Of a stretch of 58,503 nucleotides of DNA, positions 16,021 to 23,580 are shown one piece after another. Within the stretch, counting starts at the first letter, position 1. The number at the start of each line of letters is the position of its first letter. The stretch covers positions 1-58,503 of the forward strand of contig JAJYUP010000001.1 of assembly GCA_021792455.1 (NCBI GenBank). Direction: 5' to 3'. The translations under genes were made by a program, and so were the position numbers. Below the pieces are notes generated by a model. That model made no database searches. It was not told the DNA's origin and saw only the letters and a program-made list of their open reading frames with translations. The stretch is from Actinomycetes bacterium (GTDB lineage: Bacteria; Actinomycetota; Thermoleophilia; Solirubrobacterales; Solirubrobacteraceae).

Positions 16021-16635
16021 ATGCCATTCATGGAGGACAGAGGTGGGCGCCGGGAGGCACGCAAGCTCGCCACGAGGCGCGCCCTGCGCGAGGCGGCATC
16101 GACCCTCTTCGCGCAGCACGGCGTCGAGGCGACGACCGTCCGTCAGATCGCCGCTGCAGCGGGCGTGACAGAGCGCACCTTCTACCGCTACTTCGCTGGC
16201 AAGGAGGAGCTGATCGCAGGGCGCGCACAGGAGTGGATCGAGGCGCTCCACGACGCCGTCGCAGAGCGCCCAGCGGAGGAGGGTCCATTATCTGCAGTCG
16301 AACGGGCGATGTCAGCGCTCGCCCGCGAGGCGGGCGAGCGCGGCTCTGAGGGCGTCTGGCTGTTCGGTGGCGCGGCGCGCCCCCTGCTGCGCGTCAGCGC
16401 ACGGCCCCTCATCCGGGTCGAGCGCGCAATCACGAGCGCGCTGCTCAGCCGCGGCGGCGGATCGCCCGCAGAGGAGGAGCGGTTTCAGGCGGAGCTCCTC
16501 GCTCGCGTCGCCGTCGCGGTTCTCCGCACCGCCCTGCTCTCTCACCGCCGCTTCGGCGACGAAGGAGAGGCCTCGCCAGGGATCGAGGCGCTGATCGGCG
16601 CCGGCTTCGCAGCGCTGCGGGGGCTCGCGAGCTGA
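16021..16635 (+). CDS. TetR/AcrR family transcriptional regulator
   Basis: A 204-aa repressor with N-terminal HTH (about residues 15-65: ALREAASTLFAQHGVEATTV, then QIAAAAGVTERTFYRYFAGK) and a helical ligand-binding C-terminal domain. The start is the ATG at 16021 (MPFMED) or the ATG at 16030; the frame extends further upstream only through the palindrome. Divergent from the MacB-type exporter with a shared 41-bp palindrome, so it most likely represses itself and the exporter until a ligand binds. Confidence 0.93.
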   Translation: MPFMEDRGGRREARKLATRRALREAASTLFAQHGVEATTVRQIAAAAGVTERTFYRYFAGKEELIAGRAQEWIEALHDAVAERPAEEGPLSAVERAMSALAREAGERGSEGVWLFGGAARPLLRVSARPLIRVERAITSALLSRGGGSPAEEERFQAELLARVAVAVLRTALLSHRRFGDEGEASPGIEALIGAGFAALRGLAS

Positions 16636-16641
16636 CGCGAG

Positions 16642-16980
16642 CTAACCCTCTTCCTCGAGCTCACTGGAGCGGATGTGATCGGCCTCGCCGCCATCCAGCG
16701 GCTCGCCCTCCTCGTCGACCATGCTGCGATGATGGTAGGCGGGCCGGGCAGAGTGTTCATCGCCGTGGCTTGCGTGTTCGATGAGATCTTCCTCTGCGAG
16801 CTCAAACCCCTCCGCAACGCCCTGCCCTGACTCGATCAGGGCCCTCTGCGCTGGGTCGACATCGATCTCAGAAGCGGTGCCCCCTCCTATCATCGCCGCT
16901 TCCGCGGCAGCCCGTTCCTCTTCTTCGCGCTCATGCCGTTGCGCGATGCGCTGCAGACGCTGCTCTCGACGCTCGCTCAC
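16642..16980 (-). CDS. Acidic hypothetical protein
   Basis: A 112-aa Glu-rich protein starting VSERREQRLQRIAQRHEREE, with a charged, probably helical first 30 residues, then MIGGGTASEIDVDPAQRALIESG and an acidic end (RSSELEEEG). The GTG at 16980 is chosen because GGAGA lies four bases upstream; the frame is open much further upstream but that part has no protein-like character. No family recognised. It is convergent with the TetR gene (6-bp gap) and lies downstream of moaCB on the same strand. Confidence 0.6.
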   Translation of the reverse strand: MSERREQRLQRIAQRHEREEEERAAAEAAMIGGGTASEIDVDPAQRALIESGQGVAEGFELAEEDLIEHASHGDEHSARPAYHHRSMVDEEGEPLDGGEADHIRSSELEEEG

Positions 16981-17068
16981 TGGATCTCCGATAGCTGATC
17001 GATGGTTTCTGTTTACCCAAAAGCACCCCGTTCCAGCCTGAGCCGGAGCGAGTGGGTGCAGTGGCCCG

Positions 17069-18310
17069 CTAGTGACCGCCAGTGTCAGCGCTCGAAAGCA
17101 GCTGCAGCGCGTGCGGCAGCGCCTCAACGAGCGCATCGGCAGCCTGTCGAACCGCCTTGGGACTCCCAGGAAGGTTGACGATGAGAGACCGACCGCGAAC
17201 CCCGGCGAGACCACGAGAGAGCGCCCAGTGTGGCGTGTGTGCTCTCGAGGCCGCCCTGATCGCCTCAGCAAGCCCAGGGGCCGGCCGCTGAAGCACGGAG
17301 GCCGTCGCCTCCGGCGTGATGTCGCTCGGTGCGAACCCCGTGCCCCCGCTGGTGAGGATGAGCGCGCATCTGTCGAGATCTGCGAGCTGACAAAGGCGCT
17401 GCTGAATCTCCTCGAAGGAGTCTGGCAGCAGCTCCTGCACAGCTGCCTCCAGCTGAAGGCGCGCTGCGATTGAGCGCAGCTCAGCGGCGCAGAGATCCTC
17501 CTGCCCTGACCCGCTCGCGCGCGAGGTGCTGATCGTGAGCAGGGCGGCTGTGGGGGCGGGAGGCGGCAACGCGGAGGGCTGCGGTGGGGCTCGGTGCAGG
17601 CGCGGCGGCGAAGTCGCGGGGGGGTGTTGCAGGGGCGCAAGCGGATCGGCGCGGGGCGGTGGGGCTGGGTCGAGATGCGGCGGCCCTGGGGCGGCTTGTG
17701 AGGCAGGGGCACCGGCGGGACGCCTGCCCCCCTCATCGGAGTCGCGCCTGCCCCCCTCCTCGGAGTCGCGCGTGCCCCCCTCATCGGCGTCGTGCCTGCC
17801 CCCCTCATCGGAGTCGTGCCTGCCCCCCTCATCGGAGTCGCCTCGCCAGTCGCTGCGCCCGCCCTGCTTGCTCAGAAGCCGGATGCTTCTGATCTCGATC
17901 CCCCGCTGGAGCGCCTTCGACATGTCGTAGACGGTGAGCGCCGCGACGGCGCAGGCGGTCATCGCCTCCATCTCGACGCCTGTCGCGTCGGTTGCGCTCG
18001 CCTGCGCTGTGAGCGTGAGGCTGCCCGCTTCGACATCGAAGCAGGCGCGCACGTCTACGAAGCTCAGCGCGATCTGGTGCGCGAGTGGGATGAGCTCAGC
18101 GGTGCGCTTCGCCGCGGTGATGCCCGCAAGTCGCGCGGTCCCGATCACGTCCCCCTTCGGAGCGTTGCCCGCAACGATCGCCGCCGCTGTCTTCGGCGAC
18201 ATCGAAAGCACCGCCTCCGCTTCCGCATGCCTGACGCTGCGGGGCTTGCCGCTGATGTCGACGATCCGTGCCGCCCCCTCTTCGTCGATGTGTGTCAGTC
18301 GTGCATCCAT
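17069..18310 (-). CDS. moaCB: MoaC-MogA/MoaB fusion, molybdenum cofactor biosynthesis
   Basis: Bifunctional 413-aa protein. Residues 1-150 are MoaC (cyclic pyranopterin monophosphate synthase) with KGDVIGTARLAGITAAKRT, ELIPLAHQIALS and TGVEMEAMTACAVAALTVYDM. Residues 258-413 are the MogA/MoaB adenylyltransferase domain with LILTSGGTGFAPSDITPEAT and GRSLIVNLPGSPKAV. The two are joined by about 105 residues: five copies of an eight-residue DSDEGGRH-like repeat, then a Pro/Ala-rich stretch. MoaC-MoaB fusions are known; the repeat linker is unusual. It overlaps moaX by 16 bp. Confidence 0.95.
   Translation of the reverse strand: MDARLTHIDEEGAARIVDISGKPRSVRHAEAEAVLSMSPKTAAAIVAGNAPKGDVIGTARLAGITAAKRTAELIPLAHQIALSFVDVRACFDVEAGSLTLTAQASATDATGVEMEAMTACAVAALTVYDMSKALQRGIEIRSIRLLSKQGGRSDWRGDSDEGGRHDSDEGGRHDADEGGTRDSEEGGRRDSDEGGRRPAGAPASQAAPGPPHLDPAPPPRADPLAPLQHPPATSPPRLHRAPPQPSALPPPAPTAALLTISTSRASGSGQEDLCAAELRSIAARLQLEAAVQELLPDSFEEIQQRLCQLADLDRCALILTSGGTGFAPSDITPEATASVLQRPAPGLAEAIRAASRAHTPHWALSRGLAGVRGRSLIVNLPGSPKAVRQAADALVEALPHALQLLSSADTGGH
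17722..17841 (-). repeat. Five 24-bp in-frame repeats in the moaCB linker
   Basis: Five copies of a 24-bp unit (plus strand core tgcccccctcatcggagtcg) encode DSDEGGRH and variants (DADEGGTR, DSEEGGRR). Copy number is a multiple of three bases, so expansion or loss keeps the moaC and mogA parts in frame. Confidence 0.9.
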
Positions 18311-19047
18311 GCCGCCGCCGAGTCACCTCTGATCTCACGCTTCCAGATCGGGGCCATCGCCTTCACCTCGTCGATGATCTGACTTGCGGCCCCAAACGCC
18401 TGCTGCCTGTGAGCGGCAGAGACGACGACGAGCACGCTTGGGTGTCTGAGAGGCACGATCCCGATGCGATGCTCGACCGCCGCCGCGAAGGCGTCGTTGG
18501 CCTGAAGGCAGCGTCTCGCGATCGCCTCGATCTGGGGCTCAGCCATCTCCACATAGGCCTCATACTGCAGCGAGCTGACTTCTCTCGTCACACCCTGGAA
18601 GGCGACGATTGCGCCGGCGCGATCGTCGCCCACGATCTGAAGCAGCGGGTCCAGGCGCAACGGCTGCGCGCTGATCCGAACGTGCACCTTGCCGGGCAGC
18701 TGCGCCTCCGTCTCGCTGGAGACGAGCTCCTCGCCATCGGCGAGACGCGGCTCCAAAGCGCCCTCGCCGGGCTCTCCCTCATACTCCCTCGCCGGATGAG
18801 CGCCACCGCTCACTGGCGGTATCAAGGCGAGCTCGTCCTCCGCGGAGAGGACGGTCTCTCGCGTCGCATACTCACGGTTGACGGCGATCTGAATGCTGAG
18901 CGCGCGCATCAGCCCCTCGAGTGGGCCGCTGTGGTCGAGCTGCTCGAGCGCGTCCTTCACCGTCGCGCCATCCTCGAGCTCGATCCGAAGGCGCGAAGCC
19001 GCGGCCCTTTCGCGGAGGCCGGCAAACAGCAGGACGCTGATGATCAT
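18295..19047 (-). CDS. moaX: MoaD-MoaE fusion, molybdopterin synthase
   Basis: Both subunits of molybdopterin synthase in one 250-aa chain. Residues 1-82 are the ubiquitin-like sulfur carrier MoaD, ending LALIPPVSGG; the diglycine is at 81-82 and is normally the free C-terminus that is adenylated and thiocarboxylated. A 37-residue acidic linker follows, then MoaE (120-250) with GAIVAFQGVTRE, HRIGIVPL and the catalytic KAMAPIWKRE. In the comparable mycobacterial MoaX the fusion is cleaved after the Gly-Gly to become active, so processing is expected here. It lies between moeA and moaCB. Confidence 0.95.
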   Translation of the reverse strand: MIISVLLFAGLRERAAASRLRIELEDGATVKDALEQLDHSGPLEGLMRALSIQIAVNREYATRETVLSAEDELALIPPVSGGAHPAREYEGEPGEGALEPRLADGEELVSSETEAQLPGKVHVRISAQPLRLDPLLQIVGDDRAGAIVAFQGVTREVSSLQYEAYVEMAEPQIEAIARRCLQANDAFAAAVEHRIGIVPLRHPSVLVVVSAAHRQQAFGAASQIIDEVKAMAPIWKREIRGDSAAAWMHD

Positions 19048-19079
19048 CGTGGAAACCTGCCCATCCGCTCAACCAAAAC

Positions 19080-20351
19080 CTACCAGTGACCTGAGCCGAA
19101 ACCGGCCCAACCTCTCAGCAACTCGATCTCGACCTGCTCGCCGGCGCTGACCCGCGCAGACTCGGCGGGAAGGATCGCAAGCGCGTCGCTGTGGAGGAAG
19201 GAGGTGAGCAGATTCGAGCCCGCAGCCTTCGGTGGATGAGCGATCAGCCCAGAGCGTGCGACCTCGAGTCGACAGGGCAGGACGTCGGCGCGCCCAGGAT
19301 GCTTTGGCCAGTCGCTTGCAAGCAGCGCCGTCGATCGGCAGCGCCCAGGGTCGGCACGAACGCTTGCCAGCAGCGCGGGCAGCACGAAGAGCACGCAGGT
19401 GACGATCGCTGACAGCGGGTTGCCTGGCAGACCGAACACGAGCGTGCGTTCGATCTCCTGATCCGAGATCCGCTCATGGACCCCAAACCACGTCGGCTTC
19501 CCAGGGCGGAGGGCAACACCGAAGAAGCGCTCCTGCACCCGAAGCTCGCGGAGGCTCGCGCGCACGTGGTCGTGCTCGCCAACTGACATGCCGCCGCAGA
19601 CGATCGCGACGTCGGCGCGATCGAGCGCGCGTTCGATCGCATCAGAGGTTGACCGGGGGTCGTCCCCGACACGCTCTGGCGTTCTGAGGCGGGCGCCCGC
19701 GCCGCGGGCAAGCGCGCCGAGGACGTGGCAGTTCGTCTCATGGATCATGCCTGGACGAAGCGGCTGCCCAACCTCGGCGAGCTCATCCCCCGTGCTCAGC
19801 AGCGAGACCCTCGGCCGCGCGGAGCACAGCGGAGCGGCGCAGCCGACTGAGGCGAGGACGCCGATCTCCGCCGGACCGATGAAGGATCCGGCAGCGAGCG
19901 CAAGGGCTCCCGCGGCGAGATCCTCCCCAGCTCGGCGCACATCCTCACATCGACGAAGCGGCCGGCTCACCTCCACGTATCCATCGAGGCGCCGCACATC
20001 CTCGACGCGCAGCACACCGTCAGCGCCTTCGGGGATCATCGCCCCCGTGGAGATCGCGACCGCCTGCCCCTCGCCGACCCTGCGAGGGAAGGGATGGCCA
20101 GCGCGCGACTCCCCGATGATCCGCAGCCTGACGGGTTGCGAGCGCCCAGCTGCGCTCAGATCGCAGGCGCGAGCAGCGAAGCCGTCCATCGCGGAGCTCG
20201 GAAACGGCGGCACGGGGTGCTCCGCATGAACGGGAGCAGAGAGCGTCCTCCCAAGCGAGCGCTCGAGGGGGACCGGCTCCTCAGGGAGCAGACGAACCTC
20301 GTTGAGGACGAGCTCGAGCGCTCGTCGGAGATCGAGGAGATCTTTAGGCAT
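19080..20351 (-). CDS. moeA: Molybdopterin molybdotransferase MoeA
   Basis: Inserts molybdenum into adenylylated molybdopterin. The 423-aa chain shows SSAMDGFA near residue 53, STGAMIPEGADGVLRVEDV, LLSTGDEL, the active-site loop IVCGGMSVGEHDHVR, and FGLPGNPLSAIVTCVLFVLP. Length is normal. First of three same-strand Moco genes (moeA, moaX, moaCB) and divergent from mobA, with fewer than 90 bp between the probable starts. Confidence 0.96.
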   Translation of the reverse strand: MPKDLLDLRRALELVLNEVRLLPEEPVPLERSLGRTLSAPVHAEHPVPPFPSSAMDGFAARACDLSAAGRSQPVRLRIIGESRAGHPFPRRVGEGQAVAISTGAMIPEGADGVLRVEDVRRLDGYVEVSRPLRRCEDVRRAGEDLAAGALALAAGSFIGPAEIGVLASVGCAAPLCSARPRVSLLSTGDELAEVGQPLRPGMIHETNCHVLGALARGAGARLRTPERVGDDPRSTSDAIERALDRADVAIVCGGMSVGEHDHVRASLRELRVQERFFGVALRPGKPTWFGVHERISDQEIERTLVFGLPGNPLSAIVTCVLFVLPALLASVRADPGRCRSTALLASDWPKHPGRADVLPCRLEVARSGLIAHPPKAAGSNLLTSFLHSDALAILPAESARVSAGEQVEIELLRGWAGFGSGHW

Positions 20352-20435
20352 CGCCTCGATAGTGCCAGACTGATCGATGTGACACCTGAAAGCTCCAGCA
20401 GACGGGATGCGCTCTCAGCGCCGCCGCGCCAGGGC

Positions 20436-21107
20436 GTGACGGGGCAGCCTGACGGCGAGGCACACCGACCTCAGCGCGCAAAGGCGCGAGATCAGCGCGC
20501 GGCGCCTCGCCGTGGGCCTGCAGGCCGGCGAGCGCTTGCAGCGATCCTCGCCGGCGGCGCCGGCAGCCGAATCGGAGGCGAGAAGGCATGCGTCAGGCTC
20601 GGCGGGCGGCCGCTGATCAGCTACCCCCTCGCTGCGACGAGATCCGCCGGCCTGGAGGCAGTGGTCGTGAGCAAGCGCGCCACGCGCCTGCCAGCCGTTG
20701 ACTGCGAGATCCTGCTCGAGCCTGACAGTCCAAGCCACCCGCTGTGCGGAGTGATCGCCGCGCTGCGTCACGCGAAGGGGCGGGCGGTGCTCGCGATCGG
20801 ATGTGACATGCCCTTCCTCACCGGCCAGCTGCTGCACTGGATGGCGGGGCTCGAGGGGACTGTCGCCATCTCACTCGATGGCCGCCTCGAGCCTTTGCCT
20901 GCGCGCTGGGCCGCGGCGCATCTGACTGAGCTCGAGCAGGCTTTGGAGCACGGTGCGCCGATGCGAAGGGTCCTGGAAAGCCTGCCTGCGCGAACGGTTG
21001 GACGGAGCGCTCTGCGCCGATTCGGCGATCCTCACACCCTCTGCTTCAACGTCAATGACAACGTCGACCTCGCCCATGCCGACGCACTGCCGAGAGCAGC
21101 GCCGTGA
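20436..21107 (+). CDS. mobA: Molybdenum cofactor guanylyltransferase
   Basis: Nucleotidyltransferase of the MobA family (about 223 aa), which attaches GMP to Moco to form the bis-MGD used by nitrate reductases and formate dehydrogenases. The GTP-binding signature is AAILAGGAGSRIGGEKACVR, followed by GRPLISYPLA and the metal-binding AIGCDMPFLTG. The start is uncertain: GTG at 20436 is nearest to the domain, GTG at 20379 is an alternative; both leave a basic N-terminal extension of 35 or more residues. Clustered with the other Moco genes. Confidence 0.88.
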   Translation: MTGQPDGEAHRPQRAKARDQRAAPRRGPAGRRALAAILAGGAGSRIGGEKACVRLGGRPLISYPLAATRSAGLEAVVVSKRATRLPAVDCEILLEPDSPSHPLCGVIAALRHAKGRAVLAIGCDMPFLTGQLLHWMAGLEGTVAISLDGRLEPLPARWAAAHLTELEQALEHGAPMRRVLESLPARTVGRSALRRFGDPHTLCFNVNDNVDLAHADALPRAAP

Positions 21108-21223
21108 CCGCGGGCGGACTGCTCTCCGGGGGCCCCCTGTGAGTGGGGAGCGGACATCCTCTCACTGTCGTGCGCGGGGAGGCAGGCGCCGATCATCTGG
21201 GCGAGTCGACTGGCGCCACGGCC

Positions 21224-21463
21224 CTACATCGCGCCATCGGCTGGCCCGCCCCCGCCTGCCGATATGCGCCGCGCCGCCTCGAGCAGCTGCTGCCCAGAGA
21301 GCGACGAGCGACGAGCAACCCAGCACGCGAGGGGCGCCGCTGGGCGCTCTGATGCATGTGCCGCGACGGCGGCGAGCGCAAGCAGCTCGTCGATCTGCTC
21401 TGCGCTCGGCGGCTGCACGCCGACCTCAGGGGCAAACGCCGCTGTCCATTCCTCTCGTCTCAT
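21224..21463 (-). CDS. DUF6457 family small protein
   Basis: A 79-aa helical protein, MRREEWTAAFAPEVGVQPPS at the N-terminus, then IDELLALAAVAAHASERPAA and PLACWVAR, a pattern typical of DUF6457 proteins. Function is unknown, but members are commonly found beside mobA or moaA in actinobacteria, as here between mobA and moaA, so a Moco-related role is a reasonable guess. Its start is about 106 bp from that of divergent moaA. Confidence 0.75.
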   Translation of the reverse strand: MRREEWTAAFAPEVGVQPPSAEQIDELLALAAVAAHASERPAAPLACWVARRSSLSGQQLLEAARRISAGGGGPADGAM

Positions 21464-21569
21464 CTCCTGTCACCTCCTGTGTCTGGGGCAGCGATCGCAG
21501 GGCCTGCGCTGCACGCATTGCCAGCGCTGTACTGCCAGGTGCCCCCATGTGGCTTGGCGGATCTCGAGC

Positions 21570-22589
21570 ATGACGCCGATACTCGACCGCCTCAACCGCC
21601 CTCTTCATGATGTTCGGATCTCCGTCACAGACCGGTGCAACCTTCGCTGCGGCTACTGCATGCCCCGAAGCGTCTTCGGCGAGGGCTTTCAGTTCCTTCC
21701 GCACAGCGAGCTTTTGAGCTTCGAGGAGATCACGCGCGTGTGCCAAGCGCTCCTCGCCTGTGGGATGAGGCGGGTGAGGCTGACGGGAGGAGAGCCGCTG
21801 CTGCGTCGTGACCTTCATCGTCTCGTCGCGATGCTCGCGGCGCTCGAGGGCATCGAGGAGATCTCGATGACGACGAACGGCACGCTGCTGCGCTCGAAGG
21901 CGGCGATCTTGAAGGAGGCTGGGCTCTCGCGCGTCACCGTCAGCCTCGACGCGATCGACGAGAAGGTCTTTCAATCGATGAGTGACAGCCGGATGCCGAT
22001 CGCAAAGGTGCTCGCCGGCATAGAGGAGGCGACCGCAGCCGGCCTTGCGCCCGTGAAGGTGAACGTCGTCGTTCGCCGCGGCGTCAACGATCACTGCGTG
22101 CTCGATCTCGCTGAGCGGTTTCGGGGCAGGCCGGAGACGGTGCGATTCATCGAGTACATGGATGTCGGCGAGACGAACGATTGGCGAGCAGATGAGGTCG
22201 TCCCCGCCTCAGAGCTGATCGCGGCGATCAACGCCCGCTGGCCGCTCACTCAAGTCAGTCGTGCTCGTCCAGGCGAGGTTGCGAGTCGATACCGCTACCT
22301 CGACGGCGCCGGGGAGGTGGGCTTCATACACTCGATCAGTCAACCGTTCTGCGGCAGCTGCGACAGGATCAGGCTCTCCTCCGACGGCAAGCTTTACACC
22401 TGCCTGTTCGCGCGCAGCGGGCACGACCTCAGGGCAGCTGTGCGCTCGGGAGCGAGCGATGCGCAGCTGGTGCGCGAGATCGAGTCGATCTGGAGGGGCC
22501 GGGTTGACCGCTACTCCGAGCTGCGGAGCGAACGAGCCGGCGGGGACGAGGTCGGGCGGCGCCTCGAGATGTCCTACATCGGAGGATGA
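21570..22589 (+). CDS. moaA: GTP 3',8-cyclase MoaA
   Basis: Radical SAM enzyme (339 aa) for the first step of Moco synthesis. N-terminal cluster motif VTDRCNLRCGYCMP, then LTGGEPLLRRDL. The second 4Fe-4S site is in the C-terminal half: FCGSCDRIRLSSDGKLYTCL. It ends DVGRRLEMSYIGG; many MoaAs end in a Gly-Gly, which matters for activity. The ATG at 21570 matches the canonical N-terminus PILDRLNRPLHDVRISVTDR. The stop overlaps the fdhD start within GGAGGATGATGG. Confidence 0.97.
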   Translation: MTPILDRLNRPLHDVRISVTDRCNLRCGYCMPRSVFGEGFQFLPHSELLSFEEITRVCQALLACGMRRVRLTGGEPLLRRDLHRLVAMLAALEGIEEISMTTNGTLLRSKAAILKEAGLSRVTVSLDAIDEKVFQSMSDSRMPIAKVLAGIEEATAAGLAPVKVNVVVRRGVNDHCVLDLAERFRGRPETVRFIEYMDVGETNDWRADEVVPASELIAAINARWPLTQVSRARPGEVASRYRYLDGAGEVGFIHSISQPFCGSCDRIRLSSDGKLYTCLFARSGHDLRAAVRSGASDAQLVREIESIWRGRVDRYSELRSERAGGDEVGRRLEMSYIGG

Positions 22590-23386
22590 TGGCAGCGCAG
22601 ACACATGCCCTCCATCGCGAGATGAGCGCGCCTGCGACGAGCGTGTCCCTGCAGCGGATCGTCAGAGACGGCGAGGAGGATCTCGTTGCCGTCGAGGAGC
22701 CGCTCGAGATTCGCGTGAACGGCGAGCCGATTGCGGTGACGATGCGCACCCCAGGCCACGACGAGGAGCTTGCGGCGGGCTTCCTCTACACCGAGCAGCT
22801 GATCGACGAAGCGCCTCAGGTCCGCCTCACCGATGATCTCGCCGCGAACATCGTCGAAGTGCGCGCGAAGCTGAGGCGCCACCCAGCGAAACGCCACTTC
22901 TACACGACCTCCTCCTGTGGGGTCTGCGGCAAGGGCGCGATCGAGCAGGTGCTCGCAGACGTGCCTTCGCTGCCGGCGGGCCCCATCTGTGAGCGCGGAA
23001 CGGTCGCGCGCCTGCCAGAACGACTGATCCAGCCTGGGTTCACGCGCACTGGAGGGCTGCACGCGACGGGCCTCTTCGATCCCGACGGACAGCTTCTGAT
23101 CGCACGCGAGGACGTCGGCCGGCACAACGCGATGGACGAGGTGGTCGGCGCCGCACTGCTGAGCGAGATGCTGCCGCTGCATCAGCGCCTGCTGTGCGTG
23201 AGCGGCAGGCTGTCCTTCGAGCTCGTCCAGAAGGCGGCGGTCGCAGGGGCTCCGATCCTCGTCGGCGTCGGCGCTCCGAGCTCGCTTGCGATATCGCTCG
23301 CGCGCGAGGTGAACATGAGCCTGTGCGGATTCGCACGACACGGGACGATGAACGTCTACACCGGCCCTGAGAGGCTGAGGGGCTGA
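22586..23386 (+). CDS. fdhD: Formate dehydrogenase accessory sulfurtransferase FdhD
   Basis: Carries sulfur from a cysteine desulfurase to Moco/bis-MGD before insertion into formate dehydrogenase. The 266-aa protein has EEPLEIRVNGEPIAVTMRTP, the sulfur-carrying SSCGVCG (about residues 109-115), and REDVGRHNAMDEVVGA. The start ATG at 22586 overlaps the moaA stop and uses GGAGG ending at 22585, though an ATG at 22589 or 22622 could also serve. No formate dehydrogenase gene is in the window. Confidence 0.95.
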   Translation: MMAAQTHALHREMSAPATSVSLQRIVRDGEEDLVAVEEPLEIRVNGEPIAVTMRTPGHDEELAAGFLYTEQLIDEAPQVRLTDDLAANIVEVRAKLRRHPAKRHFYTTSSCGVCGKGAIEQVLADVPSLPAGPICERGTVARLPERLIQPGFTRTGGLHATGLFDPDGQLLIAREDVGRHNAMDEVVGAALLSEMLPLHQRLLCVSGRLSFELVQKAAVAGAPILVGVGAPSSLAISLAREVNMSLCGFARHGTMNVYTGPERLRG

Positions 23387-23580
23387 GCGGCTGAGCGGCG
23401 GACCCGCGAGGACCTCGCTCGCAGGGCTGGGGCCGATCATCGCGCGTCTCGCGGATGCGCATCGCACAACGCTCATCAGCTCGAGACAGCTGCTGCCGCC
23501 TCGCATCGACGATACGCTGCGAGCAGCGCTCCCGCCGCGTCTGGGCAGCCGACTGCGCCGGCGGCGCCAGCAGGAGCTCG

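Noticed and set aside
21464-21569. Molybdenum cofactor riboswitch before moaA
   Set aside because: The leader is short and I could not recognise the conserved Moco motif.
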